From a virus: a stretch of DNA of 54,273 nucleotides. Under the pieces are notes generated by a model. It did no database searches, was not told the origin of the DNA, and saw only the letters and a program-made list of their open reading frames with translations. This document shows positions 15,676 to 25,054 of this stretch, piece by piece (within the stretch, counting starts at the first letter, position 1; each line of letters opens with the position of its first letter). The DNA is taken from the IMG/VR virus record IMGVR_UViG_3300043431_000269, positions 1 through 54,273 of that record; one strand, written 5' to 3'. A program made the position numbers and the translations under genes.

Positions 15676-15715
15676 AAACCCGCCAGGACCGTGAGGCTCT
15701 GGCGGGTTTTTGTTT
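15676..15715 (+). terminator. Rho-independent terminator after the tail tube gene
   Basis: A perfect 11-bp stem, AAACCCGCCAG (15676-15686) with CTGGCGGGTTT (15699-15709), a 12-base loop and a T-rich run (TTTTTGTTT). It probably lowers read-through from the abundant head and tail tube messages into the tape measure gene. Confidence 0.85.
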
Positions 15716-15732
15716 GAGAAGGACCGATCAAC

Positions 15733-18700
15733 ATGGCGACCAGCAACACCCGCGACGTGAAGATGACCCTGAGCGTCGAAACGCTCGGGGCTGACGAGAT
15801 CAAGAAGCTGCAAGACAGCGTGGCGCGACTAGCGCGAGAGGGTGGCGACGCCGCGCCAGAGTTCCAGCGGCTCGCCGACGAGATCGGGCGGCTCGGCGAA
15901 CAGGCCAACGCTCTGCGCACGTTCGAAGAACTGTCGGCGACGATGGGCGAGCTGGCCGGCAAGCAGCAGCAGGCCACGCAGCGTGTCGATGAACTCCGGG
16001 TGGCGCTTGACCTGGCGCGCGAGGCCACCACGCGCGATGCGGAGGCCCAGCGCGCGGCCGCCGCCGAAGTGGACAACGCGAAGAAGGTCAAACAAGACCT
16101 GGCCGCCGCACTGCGCAAGCTCAACACCGAGTACGACCTGGCGGGCAAGAAGACGAGAGAATACAAGGCGGCGCTGAACGACCTGATCGACAAGCAGGCG
16201 ACGAATGCGAAGTCGCTGGTTGATCTGGTCTCGGCCCGGCGCAACGCGAATGCCGCCCTGGCCGAATCGGCGGGTGCGGAGCAACGTCTGGAGGCGCAGT
16301 ACAACAAGTCGGCCAAGTCGCTCGCCCAGGTATCCACGGCGCTGGCCGACCAGCAGCGCGCGCTCGATCTCCAAAGCGCCGCAGCGGCGCAACTCGGTGT
16401 TTCGACCGAGAACATGGCTACGGCCCAGGCCGAGCTGATCAAGGCGCTCAACGAGACCGGCGCGAGCGCCACGCGAGCGGCCGGCGCGCTCGACGGGGTT
16501 GGCTTCCAGCGCCAGATTGACGAGGCCAAGCGCTTGCGTGAGTCCGCTGAGTACGTCCAGTTTTGGGAGCAGGCGCTGCGCGACGCCGACCTGGCCGCGA
16601 AAGAGATGGCGGACCAGCAGGCGTTCCAGCGGCAGATCGATGAAGCGCAGCGACTGCGCGAGGCAGCCGACTACGTGCAGTTTTGGGAGCAGGCGCTGCG
16701 CGAGGCGGACCTTGCTGCCAAAGAGCTGGCCGACCAAAAGGCATTCACGCAGCAACTGGCCGAGGCCGAGCGTCTGCGCACGGCAGCCGAGTACGTGCAG
16801 TTTTGGGAGCAGGCGCTGCGCGAGGCGAACCTGGCCTCAGAAGCTGCAGCGGAATCGGCCAAGCGCCTGGGAAATGCGTTCGATACGGTTGGCGCTCGCA
16901 GCGCCAGCGGCCTGCGGGCAGAGATCGATCAGGTCAGGGCCGCGATGCAGACCCTCGGCACGCAGGCCGGGCTCACCGGGGGCGAGCTGGCAAGCGCGAT
17001 GGCTGCCGGCAACGCGCGCATCGCCGAGTTGGAGCGGCAGCTCCGCGAGGCCACCGGGCAGCTCACGCTTGCGGACAAGGCCGCCAAGCTGTTCTCGAAC
17101 TCGATGGGCCAGATTGCGGCAGGCAACCTCATTGCTGACGGCATCGGCTACTTGGTCGAGAAGGTCAAGGAGATGGGCCGCGAGTTTGTTGCGGTCAACG
17201 TGCAAGCTGACTCAATGCGCAGGGCGCTCAACGCCGTCTATAAGGACACCGAGATCACGGCCCAGCAGATCGACTTTCTGCGCAAGACGGCGACCACGGC
17301 CGGCGTGTCGATCTCGGGCATCACCGACGACTTCGTGAAGTTCGCAGCGGCCACGCGCTCGTCGAATATTGACCTCAAGACCACCGACGAGGTGTTCCGG
17401 TCCGTGACGCTGGCCGCCTCGTCGCTCGGGCTCGGCGCCGAGAAGACCAGCCTTGCGCTCAATGCCCTCGGCCAGATCGCTTCAAAGGGCGTCGTGTCGA
17501 TGGAAGAACTGCGGCAGCAGCTCGGCGATGCCGTGCCTGGCGCGCTGTCGCTCACGGCAAAGGGTCTCGGGATCACCGACGCCGAGCTGGTCAAGTTGGT
17601 CGAGAGCGGCAAGCTCGCCGCGCGCGACTTCTTCCCGGCGTTCGCCAAGGGCCTGTCCACGCTGCAGGGGGAGACAGACGGCCTGCGGCAGACGTGGGAG
17701 CGGTTCAAGAACGTCCTGACCATCACGGCGACCAACGCGGGCGACGCCGGCTGGGTTCAGATTCTGACGCTTGGCCTGAAGGGGCTCGGCGTCGTCGTGA
17801 GTGTCGTCACCCTGGGCTTCAGCCAAATGTACGAGGGGGTGATGACGATCACGCGCGGAGTGATCGTCTTCTACGAGACGCTGGCAGGGCGCGGCGCGCA
17901 GGCGCTTGAATTCTTCAACGAGGAAGTCGCCAAGACGAACTCCCGCCTGGAGGAACAGCGGCTGGCAATCGCCTACATGCTGAACCCGACGGAGGAACTG
18001 CGAGCCAAGCTCACTACTGCCGGATTGGCGAACAGGGATTTCAGCTCGTCGGCGCTGGCTACGTCCGACGCGCTGAAGCTCAACACCACGGCGCTGCAGG
18101 AGAGCGCCCAGGCCGCGCTCGGCGTGCAGGCCGGGCAGTCGGCGGCGGCAAAGGCGCTGCAGATCACTGGCGACGCGAGCCGCGAGGCCGGCTCGAAGTG
18201 GGTGCAGTTGAACGTCGAGATGCTGAAGCTCCGCGACACCCAGGAGCAGGCCGTCGCGGTCTCCGAGAAGGCAAGGACAGCGGCCGAGCACGAGGCCGAG
18301 GCCGTGTCTCGGTTGGGTGCTCTGCGCGGCGACTCGGTGGCAAAGCTCGAATCCGAGGCCAGGGCAGCGACCATCAATGAGTCGGCGCTGGCCGCCGTGG
18401 CGAAGGCACGCGAGGCCGAGGCCGCCGTCATCACCGTGCAGCTCAACGAGATGGTGAAGCTGGCGCTGGCCCAGGACGGATCGCTTGAGAAGCGCCGACA
18501 GGAGATCGAGTCCATCAAGAAGAAGGCCGACACGTCGCAGGAAGAAGCCGCCGCTGCACGCAGCGCCGCCGAGGGTGCGCGCATCGAGCGCCAGCAGCGC
18601 GAGCTGCTGGTGCAGACCTACCGCGACAACTCGGGTGCGGTCGAGCAACTGCGCCGGGCGATGGAGCTGGCAAACGAGGCCGCGAATCTCACGGTGGCGA

Positions 18701-19821
18701 ACCAGCGCCTCGGCATCGCCACGACGCAAGAGGTGGCGGCCGCGAACGAGGAAGCCGCCCGCACGACGGTGCTGTACCGCGATGCGCTCTCGGACACGAC
18801 CGCGAAGCTGCAGGCCAACAACGACTCGAAGCAGGCCGACTACCAGATCACCCTGGCCGGCTTGAACGTGCGGGCCGCGCAGATTCGATCGCTGGAGGCC
18901 ACGGCCAAAGCGGTGGGCGACGAGAACCTGCTCACCTACGCCAAGATCGAGGCCAAGAACATCGAGATCGCCATCCTCAAGGCAACGACTGCGATGCAGA
19001 CGGCCGAGGCCGAGGGCACGATCGCGGTGAGCAAGGCGAAGCTGGAAGAACTCAAGGCGACCGAGCCGCTGAACGCGGTCAAGCGGATCGAGTTGGAAAC
19101 GTCGATCAAGGTGGCCGAGGCCAAGGTCATGGAGGCCAAGGCGCGCGGGCAGGGCGTTGACATCCTGCTGCGCGAGATTCAGGCGCTGCGCGAGGGCACG
19201 GCTGCGAAAGAGTCGAACGCCGCATCGTCGAACAACGCGAGCGGGATGATCGCCCGCGAGTCGCAGAGCCGGTCCACAAATGCCGACGCTATCCAGCGCG
19301 AGAACGACGCCCTGGAGCGCCAGGAGAAGCTGGCTGACGGCGTGCGGCGCTCCGGTGGCGGGTTCGTCAACAAGGAGGGTTGGTCGAGCGACGCGAAGGG
19401 TAACGCTGTGTCTGCCGCCATGCCGACTTGGATGTCGCTCTACAACTTCACGAAGCAAATGGGCGTCTCCGATGCACAGGCACGAGAGATCTCAGACAAG
19501 GGCTTCGACGAGTTCGGCAACTACAAGCAGCAGCTCCAGGCCAACAACATGCGCAGCAACATCGACGGCATCGACATGTACGAAGCCGCGCGGCGTGAAG
19601 TTGAAAAGATCATGCGCAATGCGCCGCCTGAGTCGGCGAAGACAACGACCAACACGCCGCAGAACACCACGACGCAGCAGCCGCAGACGAATGCACCGCG
19701 CCCCGTAACGATCAATCTCAACGGCACCAGCCGAACGGTAAACGTAAGCAGTCAGAGTGACGTAAATGCTCTCGAAGGTCTGCTGCGCGAACTCACCAAC
19801 TCACAAACGAGGGCGACCTAA
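15733..19821 (+). CDS. tape measure protein
   Basis: A 1362-residue protein that sets tail length and is ejected during infection. The first 420 residues are coiled coil and contain three 40-residue repeats built on YVQFWEQALREADLAAKE (about residues 257-376, coding period 120 bases). Residues about 500-650 match the conserved tape-measure domain (KTATTAGVSISGITDDFVKFAAATRS, then ASKGVVSMEELRQQLGDAVPGAL). A hydrophobic patch follows near residues 675-720. The rest is coiled coil with a Thr/Gln-rich end. There are no tail-assembly chaperone genes between it and the tail tube gene, which is unusual. Confidence 0.93.
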   Translation: MATSNTRDVKMTLSVETLGADEIKKLQDSVARLAREGGDAAPEFQRLADEIGRLGEQANALRTFEELSATMGELAGKQQQATQRVDELRVALDLAREATTRDAEAQRAAAAEVDNAKKVKQDLAAALRKLNTEYDLAGKKTREYKAALNDLIDKQATNAKSLVDLVSARRNANAALAESAGAEQRLEAQYNKSAKSLAQVSTALADQQRALDLQSAAAAQLGVSTENMATAQAELIKALNETGASATRAAGALDGVGFQRQIDEAKRLRESAEYVQFWEQALRDADLAAKEMADQQAFQRQIDEAQRLREAADYVQFWEQALREADLAAKELADQKAFTQQLAEAERLRTAAEYVQFWEQALREANLASEAAAESAKRLGNAFDTVGARSASGLRAEIDQVRAAMQTLGTQAGLTGGELASAMAAGNARIAELERQLREATGQLTLADKAAKLFSNSMGQIAAGNLIADGIGYLVEKVKEMGREFVAVNVQADSMRRALNAVYKDTEITAQQIDFLRKTATTAGVSISGITDDFVKFAAATRSSNIDLKTTDEVFRSVTLAASSLGLGAEKTSLALNALGQIASKGVVSMEELRQQLGDAVPGALSLTAKGLGITDAELVKLVESGKLAARDFFPAFAKGLSTLQGETDGLRQTWERFKNVLTITATNAGDAGWVQILTLGLKGLGVVVSVVTLGFSQMYEGVMTITRGVIVFYETLAGRGAQALEFFNEEVAKTNSRLEEQRLAIAYMLNPTEELRAKLTTAGLANRDFSSSALATSDALKLNTTALQESAQAALGVQAGQSAAAKALQITGDASREAGSKWVQLNVEMLKLRDTQEQAVAVSEKARTAAEHEAEAVSRLGALRGDSVAKLESEARAATINESALAAVAKAREAEAAVITVQLNEMVKLALAQDGSLEKRRQEIESIKKKADTSQEEAAAARSAAEGARIERQQRELLVQTYRDNSGAVEQLRRAMELANEAANLTVANQRLGIATTQEVAAANEEAARTTVLYRDALSDTTAKLQANNDSKQADYQITLAGLNVRAAQIRSLEATAKAVGDENLLTYAKIEAKNIEIAILKATTAMQTAEAEGTIAVSKAKLEELKATEPLNAVKRIELETSIKVAEAKVMEAKARGQGVDILLREIQALREGTAAKESNAASSNNASGMIARESQSRSTNADAIQRENDALERQEKLADGVRRSGGGFVNKEGWSSDAKGNAVSAAMPTWMSLYNFTKQMGVSDAQAREISDKGFDEFGNYKQQLQANNMRSNIDGIDMYEAARREVEKIMRNAPPESAKTTTNTPQNTTTQQPQTNAPRPVTINLNGTSRTVNVSSQSDVNALEGLLRELTNSQTRAT

Positions 19822-20219
19822 TGACCATCTCACTCAACGACGGGACCACAACCATAACGCTACCGTCTGACCTCTATTGGGAGGACGAGGCATCGTGGGC
19901 GCCGGTCGAGCAGAGCATCGAGCGGACCATCACCGGGGCGCTGATCGTCAACGTCGCGTCGCGCAGCGGCGGCCGGCTGATCACGCTGAAGCCCGAAGAC
20001 GAGGGTAGTGCGTGGGTGACGCGCTCAGTGCTGGAGCAGTTGCGAAATTGGGCCGCAGTTCCTGGCAAAACAGCGACCCTTACACTTCGAGGGACTACTC
20101 GCAGTGTGATGTTTCGGCATCACGACGGCTCGGCGCTCGAAGCATCGCCGGTAGTGCATTTCAACGATGTGGACAGCGGCGACTACTACCGCTGCACCAT
20201 TCGACTCATGGAACTATGA
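19821..20219 (+). CDS. minor tail protein
   Basis: A 132-residue protein starting on the last base of the tape measure stop. It is rich in beta strands (TTTITLPSDLYWEDEASWAPVEQS, TITGALIVNVASRSGGRLITL, CTIRLMEL). Proteins of this size and pattern after the tape measure often form the distal tail ring. The conserved 16-bp motif (20043-20058) lies inside its coding sequence, the only copy inside a gene. Confidence 0.65.
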   Translation: MTISLNDGTTTITLPSDLYWEDEASWAPVEQSIERTITGALIVNVASRSGGRLITLKPEDEGSAWVTRSVLEQLRNWAAVPGKTATLTLRGTTRSVMFRHHDGSALEASPVVHFNDVDSGDYYRCTIRLMEL

Positions 20220-20220
20220 T

Positions 20221-23200
20221 ATGCCGATCCAATCTGGTGATGTGAAATTGTTGAAGTCGGCGATCATGACCGACTCCGATCAGGGCGGCGGCGCAATCAG
20301 CGGCAACCAGATCGAAGATGGGGTGAGCAATTCGATCTTCCCCGACATCTCGGAACTCGACCGCGCGGGTGGCCGCGTCTCGCTGCGCAAGACCTTCGCT
20401 GCCGTACAGACCGACGACACAGACACCTACTTCGGCGCGAATGTCATCGTCGCCGAGCCGCCCGAAGACCCGCTGGTGAGCGTGACGCTGTTCTCCAATG
20501 GGCTGGCGTTCGACACGCGCCAGGAGGCGCAGTCGCGCGTCGAGGCGTATCTCAACAAGGGGCCAGAGGCCGCAGGGTTCCTCTACGAGAATCACATCGC
20601 GGGCCAACGCATCATCCAACTGTTCCAGCGGCCCAGCGATGTGGTGCCCGTGGTTGGGCAGACCGTGGTGCTGGTCCACGACGAGGGCCTTGGGACCGAA
20701 ACCGAACAGTACGTCCGGGCCACCAAGGTCACGGTCGTCGAGCGGACCTTCACCTACGACACGGACAAGGACTACAAGGCCGCCATCGTGTCGCTGGAAA
20801 TCAGCGACGCACTGCGCTCGGACTTCGCGGGCTCGCCGGCCACTCGCACTTTCACGCGCCTGGCTACCGCCACCAAGATCCGGGAGACCGTGGTGGCGGA
20901 CGCCGGCACCTACGTCGGGGTGAGCCCGCTGGTGGCGACTGCGGCGCTTGGCGACTTCACGGTGCAGGCCGAGTCGATCTTCAGCCAGTTGGTGCCGTCC
21001 GCCCAAACTGAAACGCCGATCAGCGACGTTCGGGCCAATGGCCTGTCGGCCGCTCTTGCGGCCACCGGCTCGCCGGTTACGCAGTCGATGACGCTGGGCT
21101 TCACTACTGCGCAGAACTTGTACGTCGGCGCGCCGATCTACCCTGGCAGCCTGTCAATCGCGCGCGGCGGCGCGACCCTGGTGGACAACGGCGGGCGGCT
21201 GTTGAACGGCAGTGTCGAAGTCGGGCTGGTGGATTACGACAACGGCATCGTGTCACTGTCCACCAACGTCTTCGGCTCGTCGCCCGGGACGCATGCCGTG
21301 ACCTTTGTGCCGGCCGCCGTGCCCGACCTGATTTCTGACCAGCGCGCGATCCTCGTGACGCCCGAGTCCCGCTCGCTTTCCTACTCCTTCGTGATCGAGG
21401 ACAAAATCGCGCCGCGCACCCTCACGTTGAGCTACCTGGCACAAGGCACTTGGTACGTGCTGCGCGACAACGGCTCCGGTGCTCTGCGCGGCAGCGACAG
21501 CTCCTACGGTGCCGGCACGCTGAACTACTCGACGGGCGCTGTCGTCGTGACGCTTGGCGCACTGCCGGACGTGGGTAGCGCCATCGTGGTCTCGTCGTTC
21601 TCCGAAGTGTCGGTGATCGTGCAATCGAACACCGAGCTGGCAAACGGAGGCAAGGCGTACTTCGCTTTCAACACTGATTCCGTGGTCGGTGAGGACAAGG
21701 GTTCGAAGCAGATCACCCCTGGCGGTCTGACCGTGACGTGGACCAATGGCGGCGCCAAGACTGCCGCCGATGACGGTAACGGGAACCTTACGGGTGACGC
21801 TACGGGAACGGTCGATTACGCGGCTGGCGTGATTCGCATCTCACCCAACACGTTGCCACCTTCAGGTACTCTGTTCAGCGCGAACCTGAATGGGAAAACA
21901 AACGCCACGTCGGTGGGCGTCACGCTTGCATCGGGAACCCTCGGGGTCACGAGTATCGAGCCGGGGTCCATCTCGTTTATCGTCCCTGGATGCCGGTTTC
22001 GCTACTACACAAACTCTTACGGCGTCAATTTGTCTCAGTACGAGAGATTGGGCGTCTCGGTTGAAATCCGAGACGACGGCTCGGGGAACTTGAAGATTGT
22101 CGATCTAGACGGCTCGCTCACCAACTCGTTCGGGACTGTCAACTACTCGACAGGGGCCATTACTTCGTCTTTGTCGGGCGTGGTGTCGCCATTTAATGGC
22201 TACGTGGCTGCAGTTTCAGCAACCGACCCGCAGGGACCTGTTGTCTCCGTTTATGGTGGGCAAACTACTGTCTACGGAAAGATGTCGTGGGACAGCTATA
22301 CCGGATCGCGCATCCGTCACCTATACATACCGAGCGGAGTCGCATTCAACGTCACGTACTCGAATGCTGGCGCCAGTTCTGCATCGGTTACATCGGCCAC
22401 ACTGAACGAGCTGCGCCTTCGGGTTCCGTCCATCGCCAACTACACGCTGAAAGGCGTGCGTTTCGGTATCGGGTCCGACACGTTCGTGCAGTTGCCCGAT
22501 AACGTCCTGGCCCGCAACCAGTCACCCACCACGGGCGGGGGCACGCCGTCCGGCACGGTGTCGCCTGCGCTGGGGCTGGTGTCGTTGGCCTATTGGCCCA
22601 CTGGCGCAGCGCCAGCCGTCCTGAACTGGCGCGGCCTCATGCAGCCGCCGACAAGCGGCGTCAACACGCCATTCGGCGTGTCGCTCTCCATCTTCAGGAC
22701 CGTGGCGGCGCCGATCCGCCCTGCGAGCTTTTCGGTGCTCGGGACGCTGGCGGACGGCACGACGTTCAACGTCACGGCTGGAACCAACGGCAAGATCAAC
22801 GGCACGCGCGTCAAGGGTCGCATCGACTACGAGTTCGGGCTGGCCGAAATCTATTTCGTCAACCCGGACGGCGATCCGGCCTCCAACATCGATCTGTCGC
22901 ACCTCGGGATCAGCGGCCTGACGACGATTCCTGCCGACGTGGTGATGCTGCCGACGCTGCGCTACAACGCGGTCTCGTTTAGCTACCTGCCGCTGGACGC
23001 TGATATCCTGGGCCTGGACCCGGTTCGCTTGCCCAGCGACGGCCGCGTGCCGATCTTCCGGCCTGGCGGCTTCGCGGTCCTGGGCCACACGGGCGAGATC
23101 ACGGCAACGGTGTCGAACGGCCAGACGATCAACTGCGCGCGCGTGCGCTTGAGCCGTGTGCGCGTGGTCGGGAACGATGGCGTCGTGATCAACACCGGGT

Positions 23201-23844
23201 ACAGCGCCAATCTGGAGGCCGGCACGGTCATGTTCTCGAACGTCACCGGCTACTCGCAGCCAGTGACGGTGCAGCACCGGATCGAGGACATGGGCGTGGT
23301 GCGCGCGACGAACATCAACGGCGAGGTGTCGCTGACCCGGCCGATCACGCACGACTACCCGCTCGGCAGCTTCTTGTCGAGCGCGCTGATCGTCGGTGAC
23401 ATGTTCGCCGAGGTCAACACTGTCTTCGACCAGGCTTCGTGGGCCGGCGCTTTCAGCGATGTGCTGGTTGGCGACGCGGCCACGGGCACCTTCAACCTGG
23501 CCGTCAACCCGATCGTGGTCACGAATCGCGGCGCGATCACCGAGCGTTGGGTCGTCCGATTCACGAGCACCAGCGCGTTCGAGATCATCGGTGAGCACGT
23601 CGGCGTCATCGCCACGGGGAACACTGGCACGAACTGCGCACCGAACAACCCGACGACCGGGGTGCCGTACTTCACGATCCCTGCGGTCGGCTGGGGCTCC
23701 GGCTGGTCGATTGGCAACATGCTGCGATTCAACACCGAGGGCGCGAACTTCCCGGTATGGGTCGTTCGCACGGTTCAACAAGGGCCGGAATCAGTGCCCG
23801 ACGACAATTTCACGCTGCTGATCCGTGGCGATGTGGACGCATAA
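20221..23844 (+). CDS. large tail protein, probable fibre or tip component
   Basis: A 1207-residue protein with no membrane segment. After a charged N-terminal 200 residues (SDQGGGAISGNQIEDGVSNSIFPDISELD is near residue 20), it is built of repeated beta-sandwich-like units. Several contain DNGSGALRGSDSSYGAGTLNYSTGAVVVTL-like segments (short form: DG.GNL.G...GT.NY.TG.I), which recur at about residues 420-450, 515-545 and 620-660. The repeats suggest stacked Ig-like or fibre domains. It takes the place of lambda gpL/gpK/gpJ-type hub genes but looks unlike them. The ATG at 20221 follows the previous stop by 1 base. Confidence 0.65.
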   Translation: MPIQSGDVKLLKSAIMTDSDQGGGAISGNQIEDGVSNSIFPDISELDRAGGRVSLRKTFAAVQTDDTDTYFGANVIVAEPPEDPLVSVTLFSNGLAFDTRQEAQSRVEAYLNKGPEAAGFLYENHIAGQRIIQLFQRPSDVVPVVGQTVVLVHDEGLGTETEQYVRATKVTVVERTFTYDTDKDYKAAIVSLEISDALRSDFAGSPATRTFTRLATATKIRETVVADAGTYVGVSPLVATAALGDFTVQAESIFSQLVPSAQTETPISDVRANGLSAALAATGSPVTQSMTLGFTTAQNLYVGAPIYPGSLSIARGGATLVDNGGRLLNGSVEVGLVDYDNGIVSLSTNVFGSSPGTHAVTFVPAAVPDLISDQRAILVTPESRSLSYSFVIEDKIAPRTLTLSYLAQGTWYVLRDNGSGALRGSDSSYGAGTLNYSTGAVVVTLGALPDVGSAIVVSSFSEVSVIVQSNTELANGGKAYFAFNTDSVVGEDKGSKQITPGGLTVTWTNGGAKTAADDGNGNLTGDATGTVDYAAGVIRISPNTLPPSGTLFSANLNGKTNATSVGVTLASGTLGVTSIEPGSISFIVPGCRFRYYTNSYGVNLSQYERLGVSVEIRDDGSGNLKIVDLDGSLTNSFGTVNYSTGAITSSLSGVVSPFNGYVAAVSATDPQGPVVSVYGGQTTVYGKMSWDSYTGSRIRHLYIPSGVAFNVTYSNAGASSASVTSATLNELRLRVPSIANYTLKGVRFGIGSDTFVQLPDNVLARNQSPTTGGGTPSGTVSPALGLVSLAYWPTGAAPAVLNWRGLMQPPTSGVNTPFGVSLSIFRTVAAPIRPASFSVLGTLADGTTFNVTAGTNGKINGTRVKGRIDYEFGLAEIYFVNPDGDPASNIDLSHLGISGLTTIPADVVMLPTLRYNAVSFSYLPLDADILGLDPVRLPSDGRVPIFRPGGFAVLGHTGEITATVSNGQTINCARVRLSRVRVVGNDGVVINTGYSANLEAGTVMFSNVTGYSQPVTVQHRIEDMGVVRATNINGEVSLTRPITHDYPLGSFLSSALIVGDMFAEVNTVFDQASWAGAFSDVLVGDAATGTFNLAVNPIVVTNRGAITERWVVRFTSTSAFEIIGEHVGVIATGNTGTNCAPNNPTTGVPYFTIPAVGWGSGWSIGNMLRFNTEGANFPVWVVRTVQQGPESVPDDNFTLLIRGDVDA

Positions 23845-23853
23845 GGAATTACC

Positions 23854-25053
23854 ATGCCGATGAACGCAAGTGTCAAGTATTTCTCGTCTGCGATGGCAAA
23901 TGCGCCGCAGCTTTCCGCCACCCCTGGATCGCTGATCGCAGTCCTCGATGCGTGCCTGGTCAACGGGTTCAACGTCACCTCAGTGGACAGCCTCGTCGTC
24001 GCGGACGGTGTGGTGACGGCCAACATCTCGGCGGGCCACCCGTTCGTCAAGCACCAAGTTATCGCTGTGGCCGGCGCGTCGCCTAGCGGGCTGAATGCCG
24101 AACATCGCGTGACGAACGTGACCACGACCACGGTGCAGTTCGAGGTCAGCGGAATCGCCAACGGCACGGCGACTGGCACGATCAGCATGAAGACGCCGCC
24201 GCTCAAGTGGGTCAAGCCGTTCGCTGGGACAAACAAGGGCGCGTACCGTATCGACCCGGCGCTGCATCCCGACTCGCCAACCCATCACATCAAGTTCGAC
24301 GAGAGCACGAGCACCTACAACGCCCGCGTCACGGGCTTCGAGTCGATGACTGGCATTGACTCAGGTGCCGGCGCCTTTCCGAGCGGCGGGCAGGCGCCTA
24401 GTGGGTTGTGGGTCTTCAAGACCTTCACTTCGACGACCACCAATTACAGACCCTGGTTCATCATTGGTGATAGCCGCTTCTTCTATATCGGCGTAGCTCA
24501 TTATCTAGACTCGAACTACGATTTAGGAATAACGTGGTCTGCGTTTGGTGAGTTCGAGAGTGTGCGCGAAAGCAACGCCCACGACTTTGTTCTTTGCGCC
24601 AATTGGACAACCGATAGTGTCAGTTCGTCCGAGGCCGCATACAGCGTCGCATCAACTCGGGAAAACTCCCAATACTTTCCACGTAGCTACGATGACTTCA
24701 ACGGAAGCGTAGCGGCGGTTAGTCGCTCTTGGCCGAGCAACTATGGTGCGTCAGGCGGAAGCGGACCGATCGCGTTCCCCAACGGACCGAATAACGGACT
24801 TTATCTCTGCAAACTCAATTTGATGGAAACCTCGCCCACAACTGGAGCCCTCCAGTATCGCGGGGATTGTCCCGGCATGTATATGCTCCCTCACAATGCG
24901 CAAAGGCGCATTGTCCCTGATCGAGTGACACCACTGTTTGACATGTCGATCTCAGGGTTCGAAGGGAAAGTGGTTGGGTTCTTCGCCTGCAATTACAGCA
25001 GTTCCGCCTACGGCGTCGTTGCATTCGACCTGACCGGGCCGTGGGGTCACTGA
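23854..25053 (+). CDS. tail-associated protein
   Basis: A 399-residue protein with a good ribosome-binding site. The N-terminal 130 residues are Val/Thr/Ala-rich strands (VTANISAGHPFVKHQVIAVAG), and the rest is aromatic-rich with HIKFDESTSTYNARVTGFESMTG. This pattern is found in phage tail proteins that present adhesion domains. It belongs to the same run of tail genes and probably decorates the tail tip or fibre. No catalytic motif is seen. Confidence 0.6.
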   Translation: MPMNASVKYFSSAMANAPQLSATPGSLIAVLDACLVNGFNVTSVDSLVVADGVVTANISAGHPFVKHQVIAVAGASPSGLNAEHRVTNVTTTTVQFEVSGIANGTATGTISMKTPPLKWVKPFAGTNKGAYRIDPALHPDSPTHHIKFDESTSTYNARVTGFESMTGIDSGAGAFPSGGQAPSGLWVFKTFTSTTTNYRPWFIIGDSRFFYIGVAHYLDSNYDLGITWSAFGEFESVRESNAHDFVLCANWTTDSVSSSEAAYSVASTRENSQYFPRSYDDFNGSVAAVSRSWPSNYGASGGSGPIAFPNGPNNGLYLCKLNLMETSPTTGALQYRGDCPGMYMLPHNAQRRIVPDRVTPLFDMSISGFEGKVVGFFACNYSSSAYGVVAFDLTGPWGH

Positions 25054-25054
25054 A

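Noticed and set aside
15639-15732. Frameshifted tail-assembly chaperone gene
   Set aside because: The gap holds only a terminator; there is no slippery sequence and no coding space.
14244-16529. 761-residue minus-strand frame under the tail genes
   Set aside because: It mirrors the tail terminator, tube and tape measure genes. Ser/Arg-rich composition is typical of the antisense of GC-rich genes.
17482-19458. 658-residue minus-strand frame under the tape measure
   Set aside because: Arg/Leu/His-rich antisense shadow with no ribosome-binding site or motif.
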